DNA of 64,000 nt from Dysidea avara. Taxonomy: Eukaryota; Porifera; Demospongiae; Dictyoceratida; Dysideidae. Position numbers and translations under genes: made by a program. Shown here piece by piece: positions 46,701-58,113 of the stretch (position 1 is its first letter; each line of letters opens with the position of its first letter). The notes under the pieces were generated by a model, which did no database searches, was not told the origin of the DNA, and saw only the letters and a list, made by a program, of their open reading frames with translations. The stretch covers positions 29,724,559 to 29,788,558 of the forward strand of contig NC_089281.1 of assembly GCF_963678975.1 (NCBI RefSeq), in the 5' to 3' direction.

Positions 46701-49700
46701 CAAAAAGCTATTGACACCAATCATCAGTGTCAGTCAGTGCCACTAAACCTACTGACACCGATTAAGCAACTCAAGCATCAAGGACACTAGTTGTATGAAG
46801 GTAAGTTTTTGGTGAGTTTGAGGGTGGATGGAGTGAAGCGACTGTCCCGTCAAAGCTGGGCCAACCCTAGCTTACCTCAAACTCACCATAAACTTACCTT
46901 CATACAGACAGTAAAAGACATCTTTATGCTTAACAGGCAAACTTCAGTGTTAGCGTTAGGGTCAGGTTTAGTCTTGGTTTCTTCACCCCTGGGTCTTCTG
47001 AAATATAGCATCCTTTTTGACTCACATTTATAACATAGAAAAGAAAGGAAATCAGCAGCTGGCACTGATAGTTGAATGGTTAGCATGGTTTGTATCTTCG
47101 TGGTCTTAATCTTGATTTATTTCAAACCACCAAAAGGCACTCCTACAATGGTTAAACTAACCAATACAGACCAATTTTCAACTGATTCCTCAAAGCGGTT
47201 TACCCTGTAAGCATGACAGAAGTTTGATATTATTTTACATGAATAATTGGTCACAATTCCGTGAATTTTGATTGGATTTCCACCCAAAATTGGTATTGAG
47301 ATTCCCTTTAATACTTTAAGTGTACCAAATTTCAGCTTGATTGGAATACATTTTTGTGTTTTATGCAAAAAATAGATGAAACTTTGGCCGCTTGTATCTC
47401 AGAGATGGCTTGGTGATTTCCTTCAAATTTAATATGTGGACTCTCCTCATCTCTACAGCAAATTTGGTTCCAATTGGTTAAGGGATCACGGAGCTACATA
47501 TGTGTGAAAATCGCATTTACTTTCTTCCTATCAATTGATATTGGTGTGCTGGCTTCATGGGCAGCATGTATCGTGTGATTATTAACTTAGTTACATTACC
47601 CCTAACACTGCGTACCACGGTTCAGTATGTGCATTTAGTAGGGTTGGGACAGTATTGAAATTTTATTTGTATGTTGCATACAATAATGGCTAAATATTGG
47701 TATCTCATTTTGGCAGAGGAGGTACGACACGCACATGTGAGCGCATATGTTTTGTACAGGGAAGCTATTTCGTGGGGTTATCAACAAAAAATACGTGCCG
47801 ATCAAACTCTTTTCTTATGCTTAATTCAACAGTGCAGTCTACCCCACTCAACCCCAGTGGTTCAGTTTCGATATACACAGCCTATTGGAGGAAACGTCAC
47901 GTGATGAATAACTAACCGTACGAAATAAAGCCAAGCAGCAAATTGGGAGGAGAAAACCAGTGAAAATCAACTTCACAAGTGTCTAAGTAGCTTTGCAGTT
48001 CATCACGGGTTGATTTTCCACGATTTAACCATTTGAAGAATGCAATTACTGTGAATTCTTTTCAATAGTGCTAAATTCGTGTTGTACCTCCTCTGTCATT
48101 TTGGTGAAATGATACCAATGCTGTGTAGATTGACATATTAATACCACCAATCAACCTAGAGATTGTCATTTTATAGCTGAAAACTGACCTTGGATTTGTC
48201 AAGTTTACCTTACCATAGTCTGTACAGCATGTTAATATCACAGTGTTGCTGAGGTACCACCCACAATAAGGTAGATGTGGTATTGCTCTGAACGTAGTAT
48301 TCTAATTTAGGTTGATGAGCGATTCTTCTGGAACTATCGCATGTTAGAAGAGTTAACTGGTAGTGAATATAAAGTGAGTACTAATTATGTGATTACATGA
48401 ATGCACTCATTATGGTTTAAAAATTTTACAATGGCAGCACTGATGGTGTCCTGTACTAGTGGCCAAAAGTTATAGTAATTACAAATAATGAGTAATTGCA
48501 TAATTACAGCCTAACAAATACACATACATACCTAGTAAAAAATGTATAAATTTTAGGATGGGGTTTTTTGGGATACTTTTTACAGGGACACACAAAAAAG
48601 AACAGCTGTATTTGTTGTTGGAGTTAAAGTTAGTTAAGTGTGAAATGGTTCCATAAGCAGGCACATAATTTCTGTTTAATTCCCCTAGGGGGCAGTCAGT
48701 GATCCATGGATAGTCCCGGTAATGCAGGGATATTTTCAGATGATGACCTTATCATTAGACAGTATAGTCGACTCTTTCTTCTACGTCAAAAAGCATGGTG
48801 GTGCCATGCCTGACTTGCTGCCACCTATACCCGAACCTCTTGACACTGGTGATGATAAACTACCACCAGACCAGTCAGTAGTAAACCAGTCAGTAACTGA
48901 GAGTGACCTGGAAGTGAAGGACTCGACGCACGAGGAAGATGAAGTGGATAAAGATGACAAGACCTGTAGTGAATCACCTTTTGATGAACAGCCAGAATTG
49001 CCACCACAAGATCACACAACAAATCCAACTCAACAGCAACAACAACAGCATCACCAGCAACAACAACAACAACAACAGCAACAACAACAACAACAAGGTG
49101 ATGGTGATGATGATAACGATGATGATGGTGATGATATTGATACACAGCAACCACTACGGTCTTCAATTTCTAGTGCTAATTTTTATGAGAAGCCAGAGGA
49201 TAGTGAAGACATACCTGATAGTTCACTAATAGATCTACTTTATGGCAAGAAATGTAAAGAACCTGAAATGATTCCCATGCAAGATTTAGCAGACCTCCCT
49301 GATAACCAATGTGCCATTACCATCATATCAAGAAGGAGTCGACACAGAGCAGGTACTAGATATCGACGGAGAGGTATCAATCCTTCTGGAGCAGTTGCTA
49401 ACTTTGTGGAAACTGAACAGGTTAAGAACATGTGAATTGTAATACAATTTATGGGGCAATTAACTTTAATAATTTCATTGTATTGCTCAAGGCACTTGGT
49501 CATGGTCAATAATTGTTGTTTAGTGTTTTGTAATCACTTAGTTATGTAATGGATTGTTTACAGATTGTTGAGGTGAGGGGGCAGGTGGCTTCATTCCTCA
49601 TTGTACGAGGTTCTGTTCCAATTTATTGGAGTCAACCAGGCTACAAGTATCGTCCTCCACCAGTCATTGAACGAGGTGTGCATCAAATGGCATTGTATAA

Positions 49701-52700
49701 TATGTCTCAACATTTATTACAGGTGACTTTGAAACTTCTGTTGCATTTCGTAAACACTTTGAAGAACTATTTGACCATTATAAAGAGCTGGTATGTGTAT
49801 TGTTAAGGTTGTATAATTGATATACTGTACGTCTCAATAGGCTATTATTGATCTGAACAATCAGACAGGCAAAGAGCAGGTATGTTAGTAAATCTCAGTG
49901 ATAATTTTTGTAAAGCTCAAGGCTAGCTTTTGTAATACAGTGAAACCTGTGTATTAAGGACCAACCAATGGTGTCCTGATTTTTTCCAGGTTCTAAGGGA
50001 TATTTAGCATTACCAAGTGTCCAGATTATGCAGGTGTCCTCCTTTCAAGTGTCCTGATTAACTATATACTTTATGTACAAGTAACCTTCTTTTCAGGCCC
50101 ATATCCAGATTTGGACAAACCACCCTGTTTTAAAAGAGGCGTACACCCCACTCTGAGATACTCCAATAGAGTGTTATATACTCTAATATAACAGTCAGTT
50201 CTAAACATATAACTATATAACTGTTGAAATATCCAAATCACAGTATTTGGCATGTAGTTTTCATAAATTTTCTAGGTGGGGAGGGGAATGCCCCCATTAT
50301 ACTTAACATGCTTTGCATGCAAAGTGTTTCAGACACTTACACCACACTGAACCCAAAAAGTTCCTTTTTAAAGAACCCCTTCCTCCCACTAGTCACTTAA
50401 ATGTGGACACCTTGCTAATCAAGGCACTTGTCCATGGACCCCTGAAACCTCACTAATAAGCTAGGATGCTTCAGGTGTTCCACTATAAAGCTGCATATAC
50501 AAAAGATTTTATCTTTTGAAATATAATTTTCCAATCATATTAACATGTGAACATTATCACTGTTGGACCATATTACCACAGATACTAGGAGTTACTTATC
50601 GTAAACATTCACTGGAGCTGAACAACCCCAAGTTGACCTATGTGTCATTTGACTACCATAAATATTGGTGGGTATAGTATCCTAACACATAATATAGTAA
50701 CTATGGTGTAATTATTACATGTATTACATACAGTAAAGGTGGTCAATTGGAGAATGCTAAACTACTCATAGATAGGATACAGGATATCACTAAGAAGTTC
50801 AGGTTTACTTGGTAAGAAGTTGGGAGTATAATTGGTACAGTGGGGTCTATATGGATAGACTGATAGTGTTCCATCCACATTAATATATAGCCACAGGGGA
50901 CTGTGTGTGACAGTAACTGTACAATGTACATTGTACCACTTGTTTAAACATTGTATGACGTTGTCAAGTGTTGTCCAAGGGTAAAGATGGGCCAGCATTT
51001 TAGAGATGTCCACTCTATCTTAACAGGACCAACAGAGCTGACACACAGCTGGAGGTGTTGTGTTGTCAACAGGGTGTGTATCGTGTCAACTGTATGGACT
51101 GTCTTGACCGTACCAATGTCATCCAGTCACAAATCTGTAAAGAAATGTTACTAAGTGTAGTAAGTGACTTGTTGTTAGTGTGGTGTGTGCTATATAGGCT
51201 TGATCAATATTATGTACAGTGTTGGGAGTAACGCGTTACGTAATATTATTACTTTTGTGGTAACAAAGTAATATAACGAAATACGCTATAAAAACAGATA
51301 ATATAATGCAAGCTACTTTACTTACAAATGTAACGCGTTACCTAAGTAATATAGTTACTGTAACGAGTCTAATATTATGTAATATTATTACTACAGGTAA
51401 CGAGGTTACTAATCTCGTTAGTCACCCCCTGAGTAACGCCTAGCCACAGCGAAGTAACGAGGCCTACTGAATGAAGCTTATTCACCAGCTTCTTACTTAT
51501 AACCAAAATTTGCATATTGTCCAACAACGCAATCATGTCACGTGATAAAGTGGTAGTTTCACACGTGACAGCTTAAGGCTGTGGACACAAAGTAATATAA
51601 TATGTAATATTATTACAGTTACTTTATTTTATGGGTAATATGTAACTGTAACTAAATAGTTCAGTTGCAAGTAATATGTAATATGTAACTAGTTACTTTT
51701 ACAAAGTAACTTGCCCAACACTGATTATGTATTTATTTTAAGGTTGCTAGTCATAAATGTTTTGTGTATAGCATGTTGATTGCAAGACTATATATAGCTA
51801 CATTCATACCCAGCTCTGCATGCTGAACTGTTCACCCTGAGGTCCTGCCCACTTTTTACATTATAAATATTGTTACAATTACTTTATACATTAAGTTGGG
51901 GCTCTTACAAATATAACATATTAGGTGACATGGAGTTATTGGAGCTACATACTCAGCTGTGCATTTGTCTGTTTGTGTGTTTGGCTTGAGTGTTGTATTA
52001 GTAACTTCTGCCTGTCAACACATGCTGCTCGATGCTTACTACATGATCACCTTCCATATGTGGAAGGGTCAAATGGGTCGGATGTTTGTCTGGTTCATGT
52101 TTGTCAACCAGTGGATTGTGAATTGAATCACATGACTATGGCATTTTGAAAAATGTTATAGCGGTTCTAAGAGATCTTACGTGCACAAGATTTCGACCAA
52201 TCAAATCAATTCATTTTTTAACTTTAAACTACAATTACTGCACATGACATCTTGTTGTCATGCAAGATCTATTAGCAACCACTGTACAAGTTACATAAGT
52301 GTGGTCCAGTAGGAGCCACACTCAGTTTTTACATATAAGAGTATGTATGAATTAAGTGTGCCTGTTACTGTTTGTGGTTATTATAGCCTGAATACAGTGG
52401 ACCCTCGGTTATCTGAACCCCAGTGTGTCTCAGGCAATGGTAAAGGTGTTCAGATAAGTGAATTGTTTGGATAACAGAAGTCCATACATTTATATACAGA
52501 GCTCTGTTGAAATACTCTAATAGAACATACATATATACTCACAATACTCTAATAAAGCAATCATTTCCAATTTCGGATAAACGAGGGTCAGATAACAGAG
52601 GATTTACTGTATACACTTTGCTAAACTCTCATAACACTAATAGTGGCCAATATGTATAGCACACTCCTGTAACTCATTAAACTGGATGACATCCAGGATA

Positions 52701-55700
52701 ATGGGTCAGTTATGCTGACCCACTGTCACCCAGGCCTGAGCATTTAGCACTAGGACACATATGTACCAAGTGTAAGTTTGCTTACATCTCTAATGCTCAC
52801 TTTGTTTCACTACTTTCATTGTGAGTAGGTAAAGTGGCTGGTTTCCTGATGTTGTTGCCTTTGTCATAAGCACAAGCCAGTGTCTGCAGTAGTAGCCCCT
52901 GCAACTATCCTCTATGGTAGTCAAGATTGATAAACAGTTCACTACATGTCTAGTTTAATTAACCTTGGCTGGCAGCAAAGATATGCTTTATTTGTTACAA
53001 TACGGTGCATTATTGGAACCACCACGAGTGTTGGAGAGGTTCAACTTTCCAGTCCAATGTAGACTAAACCATTTGTAAAGCACAGACAAATGGCAACAAT
53101 GTTCAACATAACAGCCCAGGGGAATACCAACAAAAATTACCCAGTGGTTTCTTAGAATGCATTCCTTAACCAGTGACCAGTGTACTCCTCCTCCTCCTTA
53201 ACTGTATTTATAAAACACAGCTTGTTGTAGTTTTATTTATCAGTTGATGAACAGCAATCAACTAGTTTGCCAACTAGTACATTATAATAATACAATAGAG
53301 CAAGTTATGATAGTGTTGGAAGCAGTTGAGCAGTTCATCCCAGTAAGAGCTAGGATAATTCATGCAGAAGCAAGCAAGCTAGAGGAGCATAATTTTAATA
53401 GAAACATTGCTAAAGTAGTTGGAAGTGGAACAGGCACAGCAGCTGGGGTGGCAGCATTTGCAATGTTGCACCGTTTACTGCTGGAATATCACTTGCTGTT
53501 GGGGCTGGAGTGATGGGAGATATTGCTGCAGTGGGTACTGCCATTCAAATAGGAACGGAAGCTGTTATATGGAAACTTTCTAAAGCCACTAAGGTAGCAG
53601 TAGATGAACTTCTTTAGGAAGATGAAAGGGGATATTCACCTTCAGAAACTGCTATTGCCATACCTGAGAAAGTCAATGAATTGGAGGAGCAAAAAGATAA
53701 GCTGGAAAGATTGTAACAAATGCAATTTCTTAGATGGTGTACTGATGTGTTGCTGCTTTTCTAACATGCACATTTGCGTAGTTTGCAAATTAACTATGAG
53801 GCAACCTGAATGAGCTCCACAGCAGCACATCACTAATACTTAGCTGTGTATTTAGCTTCAACAAAACTTCAAGTACATTGAAAAATTAATGATGTACTTG
53901 TAGCACTTCATTGAGCTGATCAGTTACTAGATGGTATGTAGCTATTATACATACATGTCAAGGACTATGGAGTTAGTGCACCATTTGAACTATCAAACTA
54001 TAGGCTGTAGGTAGGGCGGGCAGTTAAATACTGGGATGAATGTACTATTATCTGTGTGTTGTATTAGAGTACATAGGCCAACTCCTTTTGTCTTGTGTTT
54101 ACATGGTTTCGCTGTGTCAACCATGATATAGTACATCTTACATGTACATGTAGGACAGACACCAGTGTTAGTATTATAGAAACTAGATTATCAGCTTGTG
54201 CTTACCACAGGCTGATGGCCAAAAGCCGACAGTGTCTGTTCTATATTTTACAGACATGTCCAGAGAGATACATACAGGCTTCTTAAGTGTACACAGTTTT
54301 GTGTCAACTTGCTCTATAGCAAATTTTCATTGTCAAATGTTCGTGATATATTATCCCATACCTCAATCACAATGTCCTCTATTTTAAGTGACTGTGAAGT
54401 GTCTTTGTTATGTTACTAGGTAGGCAGCACAGCTGATTTGTTGTGGCAAACAATGGATTACAGCCAATCATACTGCATGTTTCCCCACAGCTTCACAAGT
54501 TGATGGTGTATGATCCAGAGCAGCAGAAAATGTCAGGGGAGGCTTTATCACAGTTCCAGGAGTTATGGGCTAATAATGGAGATGTGATCAGTAGACAGTA
54601 CACTGGTACTGATGCTATAAAGGTAATACCTAGTATAGAGTTATGGCTTATATCATAGTAGATAGGCTAACTTTGTTTAGCAGAACTACGCAGTCATAGT
54701 TTTTTCTTTTCTCTGTAAGACAAGCATTTTTTATCCATTTTAATTTTTATATGTATCTTCATTTGATGTTTAATGCAAGTTTAGAAACATTTTCATTCCA
54801 TCATTTCATGCACATTTGAAAGGACACTGCATTGGTATCAAAACTGTGAAGTCATCCATTATTTCATAGCCTGTAAAATCATAACTAATTACAAACTTTT
54901 ATGGCAAGTGGACCTCCAGGCTTGTACCAGGTGAGATATAGTCCAACAAGTTTCTCCAGCTGCACAACAGTGTAGCAGATGATAAAATGGATGCCTTGTG
55001 ACAATCACTACGTAGCTCTTAGATAATGACAATGGTAAGTATGCTCTTAATAAACTGTAGTTTCCCCGTCCTGATGTTTTCAATGTTCGGTGTGGGCAGG
55101 AGGCTAACATTGTTCTATTAGAATATCTCAATCTTAAGAGAATTTCTTTGTGAGCTAACTTTAGCTGGCAACCACTCTTTCTATAGTATGTACATGGTGA
55201 GTTGAGCCATGAGAAAACAGCTATATTTATAAAAAGAAAGGTAGATTTTTTCTCAAAATAAATACAGTTTTTAAGTGTAAAGAGCAGACATATGCAATTT
55301 GGCTACATAACAAGTTTTGAAAAGATATCATGCACTTTTATGGCTCTCCATAGAAAATATATGATGAAAATTTGGCCAGACATTTAAATGAAGAAATTTC
55401 TCTTTAGGCTTGTTTTAGAACCTTCGCCCACTAAATTACTAATTATTGTTATATCACCAACTAAATTATATCAAGTCATCAACTAGAGTGGGTTCACAGT
55501 GTAAACACTATGGATGTAATGCATGGATAAAATAGTAATTGATCTAAATTGTCAGCAAAGAGGTGTCAGTAAAGGTACATGAGTATCCTTTGTAGGGAGA
55601 CTTGACACGTTATGGAGAACGCAAGATCAAGAGTTATGTCAAAGATGGCTACAACTCTGCTCACAGGTCAATTCATTGATTGTGTGTACAATACTAGTAG

Positions 55701-57938
55701 CTCATGTTATTACTGTAGGTACCTTCGTAACTTGTTTGCTGATACCTACAGCCAAATAGCAGTAGGTAAGTATGTGTAGATTGTGAAAGGTATAATATGG
55801 ATGTCTTGAGAATAAGGCCATGTCAACTTGATCAGTTGTTTCATGGCCTGACCAACACACCTTTTTTATATTTTTATGAGTGGAAAATAAGACTAAAATA
55901 CCATGAGTACGAGCCTCATTTTCTTCCAATGGACCAATGCATTTAACAAGTTTACTTGTCAAAACAAAGCTCAAAAACACTATGCAAGTTATTTTTATTT
56001 ATATGTCAATGTACCTGTAAAGCAACTAATCAAGTTGAAGTGGCCTAACTAACAGTTATTATCAAGTCATAATAGATACTTCAAGTGTCTCATGGTGCTG
56101 TAGTTTTAAGACATCGACGAGATGTTATTTTCAGTGATAATAAATATTTGCTTTGCGTATTTCTTTAAAACTGATAGTAGTAGTAGTAGTACACTGTCTG
56201 ATAGTATCATGATAATAGATCTCCAACAAGGAGTTAGTGTTACTGAGGCTCACAGGCCGATCAAGTCAGAAGATCTAGATGACCTAGAGTGGAGAGATGG
56301 GGAGTTCACTTGGACACAAGAAAAGGAGAGAGAAACAAATGATGCCATAAATATTTGTAAATCAACACTTTATCCTACCATGGAACCGACACACATTCTG
56401 GGCTGGGGGTTGCTGGAGCCATCAGGTTGCAGGTAAGCATCTTACTTTAAATAACTGACAAATAATTATATTACTATTTTAGCTTTCTGGATGGTGTTAT
56501 TGCAGAACAAGTAGTTTTTTTATTATTCAACAAAGAGCTAGAAACTGTCTGTGTATCTAAGTAAGATATTGTCCAAGTTACAAGCCACTACATATATTTT
56601 TACTAGTTATGACATGTTAAGCAAAGAGGTTTGCTCTTACATACGACTTGATTTGAAGTGTCTGAAAAAGATTGAAGTTGGTCCTCTGGGTACAAGACGT
56701 CACTTGTCCAAGCGACCACATATACGCATACACTACACACTAGATACACACCACCCTACCTGTTACTTCACCTTCTTACCACTACACTATAGTGGTACCA
56801 CTGAGGACAAAGGTATACATAACTGATATGTGTTGAGTGTACTAGTTGTCTGTTGTGCAGCCATTTTGGATAGCATTGGAGTATCACTGAAGATACAACT
56901 GCCAACATTGGACATAATCTCAAACAGATTACAAAAGTGAGCCTCCAGTAGTTTAGGTTATTATAAATTATAAGGTGAAGAATTAAACACCTGAAATCTT
57001 ATGATGACTGCACACTTTGCCAAATATTTCACCTTTAAAATGAATACTTTTCTTTCCTAAATTTTTTTTTTTTTTAAAAGGTAGGTTGTATTGCTTTTTT
57101 GCTAGTCCAGAGTGGAGGGGTTGATAGTTGATTATGACCCTACCTTGTATTGATACCATTTCTTCATGACAAGTGCAGGGGTGGCTAAAGTAGGTGCCAC
57201 TACATGTATTAGAACACTTGGTATTGAGATCTAGAGATGTTTACACATGACTGATCTCCTCTAAATGTGTCATCATACAACATTTTGTGTAGGAAGAGAA
57301 GTCCTCAACATTCAGGAATTGTTTACTTAAAGATGCCAAAACATTTGGAGGAAAATTATGAGTCAGATGTATCTAGTAGCAGTGAAGAGGATGACAGAAG
57401 GACTCCAGACATCTTGGTTGAAGATATCAAAGATCAGGTGTTGATCACTCTGACATCTCCAAAGAAAACTGAATACAATCTATTAGTCAAGTCATTAAAT
57501 GCAGAAACCTCTTCAAAGTCTGCTCCAACATCACCCACTCTTAGACGACGTCATAACACCTCTGAGCCTCAAGTTAACAGCAGTGAGGATGAATCAATTG
57601 CTGTGATGAGGCAACGCTCTGTAAGTGTCGAGCTTCTGCCAAACCTGGAGAACCGTCCAGAATTTGATGAAAAGCAATCAGGCTTGTCTGATAAGGCAGT
57701 TAAAAGAGGAACAACTTTTTCAAAATTCACAGGAATTGTTAGTAAATTTAAACCCAAGAGCAGATTTTTTGCTGATCCATCTGATTCAGTTCCAGCACCA
57801 TCTCTGTTGCCAGAAAAGCTAGAAGAAAACCCTAAATCATCTCCCAAACAATTCCTTAGAAAAAACTTCACCACCCTTAAGGAAAAGACTAAAAAGAAAT
57901 TTAAAAGAGATTCAAAAACCAATGTGTTACTTATATAA
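40785..57938 (+). CDS. INPP5F: INPP5F/Sac2-type phosphoinositide 4-phosphatase
   Basis: 21 exons: 40785-40890, 41007-41090, 41141-41301, 41348-41380, 43991-44170, 48311-48373, 48689-49420, 49564-49675, 49723-49790, 49841-49879, 50582-50667, 50734-50811, 51027-51159, 54491-54622, 55596-55666, 55719-55765, 56219-56432, 56483-56560, 56607-56812, 56861-56936, 57293-57938 (1114 aa; human 1132). The Sac domain starts at the N terminus (YIVLQRGNESLWCNRNDGKL), includes LERRLIDAISRMFNDSKSFY, ISRRSRHRAGTRYRRRG and VYRVNCMDCLDRTNVIQ. The catalytic C-x5-R-T motif is Cys603-Arg609. WANNGDVISRQYTGTDAIKG follows. The hSac2 homology domain covers the later exons (SFLDGVIAEQVV, LKCLKKIEVGPLG). The Ser-rich last exon has basic patches. 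The family hydrolyses PI4P on endosomes in recycling. Exon 48689-49420 carries an acidic/polyQ insertion of about 110 residues inside the Sac domain. Exon 56219 was chosen at the acceptor giving AVDLQQGVSVTE. Confidence 0.94.
41477..41891. mobile_element. MITE with AGGCCAGGCC termini
   Basis: The left end AGGCCAGGCCAACAGTTTAT runs to GACGA's complement at 41500. The right end (41859-41891) is its reverse complement with a 9-bp insertion (GTTGGTTTA-like). About 415 bp with no open frame, in the fourth INPP5F intron. Confidence 0.75.
42262..42350. repeat. 89-bp element with 16-bp perfect inverted ends
   Basis: GGTGTATTGCACTTAT (42262-42277) and its exact complement (42335-42350) bracket a 57-bp core. 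Very short MITE or hairpin remnant. Confidence 0.8.
42640..42662. repeat. (TA)n microsatellite within a CCACA...TGTGG inverted repeat
   Basis: A TA run of about 23 bp, flanked by CCACAGTG on the left and CACACCTGTGG on the right. Confidence 0.85.
43034..43138. repeat. Inverted repeat with GTTATAACACG ends
   Basis: GTTATAACACG (43034-43044) and CGTGTTATAAC (43128-43138) are perfect partners. A second pair GGGATATACGCAC/GTGCGTATATTTTAGTTATATCCC lies inside. The loop AAGCGCTGCGCGCTC is CpG-rich, unlike the neighbourhood. Confidence 0.8.
45059..46137. mobile_element. Middle element with TACC(A/G)TAT ends, relative of 37486-38181
   Basis: Left end TACCATATGACAACAAATAT, right end the complement of TACCGTATATCAATTAAATT. 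Both subterminal regions are full of TTGGCGAAA/TTCGCCAAAT words, as in 37486-38181. It is interrupted at 45309 by a hAT MITE. Confidence 0.75.
45309..45826. mobile_element. hAT-type MITE, copy 1 (518 bp)
   Basis: It begins CAGTGTTGGGAGTAACGCG and ends CTTGCCCAACACTG. It is flanked by the perfect 8-bp duplication TATGTAGG (45301-45308 and 45827-45834). The body is dominated by GTAATATTATTAC and TAACGCGTTAC palindromes. It is over 90% similar by eye to the copy at 51217-51723. Confidence 0.95.
46792..46906. repeat. Hairpin element with about 32-bp arms
   Basis: TGTATGAAGGTAAGTTTTTG (46792) pairs with AAACTTACCTTCATACA (46890), the arms extending through GGTGAGTTTGAGG. The core is 51 bp. The arms contain GGTAAGT and CTTACC, which could act as decoy splice donors. 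Confidence 0.85.
47696..48119. mobile_element. MITE with ATTGGTATC ends
   Basis: The left end ATTGGTATCTCATTTTGGCA and GAGGAGGTACGACACG pair with GTTGTACCTCCTCTGTC and GATACCAAT at the right end (48075-48119). No long open frame. In the fifth INPP5F intron. Confidence 0.8.
49031..49137 (+). repeat. CAA/CAG and GAT trinucleotide runs encoding polyGln and polyAsp
   Basis: Part of INPP5F exon 48689-49420. Mixed CAA/CAG codons encode a run of about 14 Gln after a His/Gln stretch, followed by GAT-rich codons for an Asp run. Interrupted CAA/CAG usage stabilises length. The insertion falls where family members have a shorter acidic loop (TESSDDEKS-like). Confidence 0.9.
51217..51723. mobile_element. 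hAT-type MITE, copy 2 (507 bp)
   Basis: Same ends as 45309-45826 (CAGTGTTGGGAGTAACGCG and CTTGCCCAACACTG). Flanked by the perfect 8-bp duplication ATTATGTA (51209-51216 and 51724-51731). Intact duplications at both copies indicate independent, fairly recent insertions. Confidence 0.96.
52395..52609. mobile_element. Pogo/Tigger-like MITE
   Basis: The left end CAGTGGACCCTCGGTTATCT and the right-end complement CAGTAAATCCTCTGTTATCT fit the CAGTNNANCCTCNNTTATC termini of pogo-like elements. TA dinucleotides flank both ends, the expected target duplication. The interior contains two AATACTCTAATAGAACA-type words of the dispersed family. Confidence 0.85.
53244..53716 (+). pseudogene. Apolipoprotein-L-like gene remnant in an INPP5F intron
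   Basis: The first frame reads ASKLEEHNFNRNIAKVVGSG then TGTAAGVAAFAM. After a frameshift near 53461-53475 a second frame continues PFTAGISLAVGAGVMGDIAA, VGTAIQIGTEAVIWKL, has a TAG at 53615-53617, then continues in the same frame with an acidic coiled-coil-like tail (PEKVNELEEQKDKLERL) to TAA at 53714-53716. The Gly-rich VGSGTGTAAGV...APFTAG pattern is characteristic of apolipoprotein-L-like proteins, which insert a hydrophobic hairpin in membranes. With one frameshift and one stop it is probably dead. A spliced exon pair is less likely because no fitting splice sites are seen at the shift. Confidence 0.65.
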
Positions 57939-58001
57939 ATGTCTTCTATATTCAATTAATTATTGTAAATATAGTTTTATCAAGAGTAATTTCCTCTTGG
58001 T

Positions 58002-58007
58002 TTTATT
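58002..58007 (-). terminator. Candidate polyadenylation signal of CLINT1
   Basis: AATAAA on the minus strand, 107 bases after the CLINT1 stop and between the two convergent stop codons. It falls within the likely INPP5F 3' UTR on the other strand. Confidence 0.5.
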
Positions 58008-58113
58008 AATTTAACAAATGCAATAATATATATAACAAGCTATAGTTTGTCTTACAAAAAACAACACAAAAAAACAAAAAGCAAATATAATTTAGTAATA
58101 GAATCCTACTATA

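Noticed and set aside
48825-49166. 113-codon minus-strand Val/His-rich frame and 96-codon Asn-rich plus frame over INPP5F
   Set aside because: Other-frame readings of the CAA/GAT repeats inside the real INPP5F exon.
56122-56218. INPP5F exon starting at TTTTCAG (56134) instead of 56219
   Set aside because: It is frame-compatible but would insert about 28 hydrophobic/Ser residues absent from the family; the acceptor at 56218 restores AVDLQQGVSVTE. A minor isoform is not excluded.
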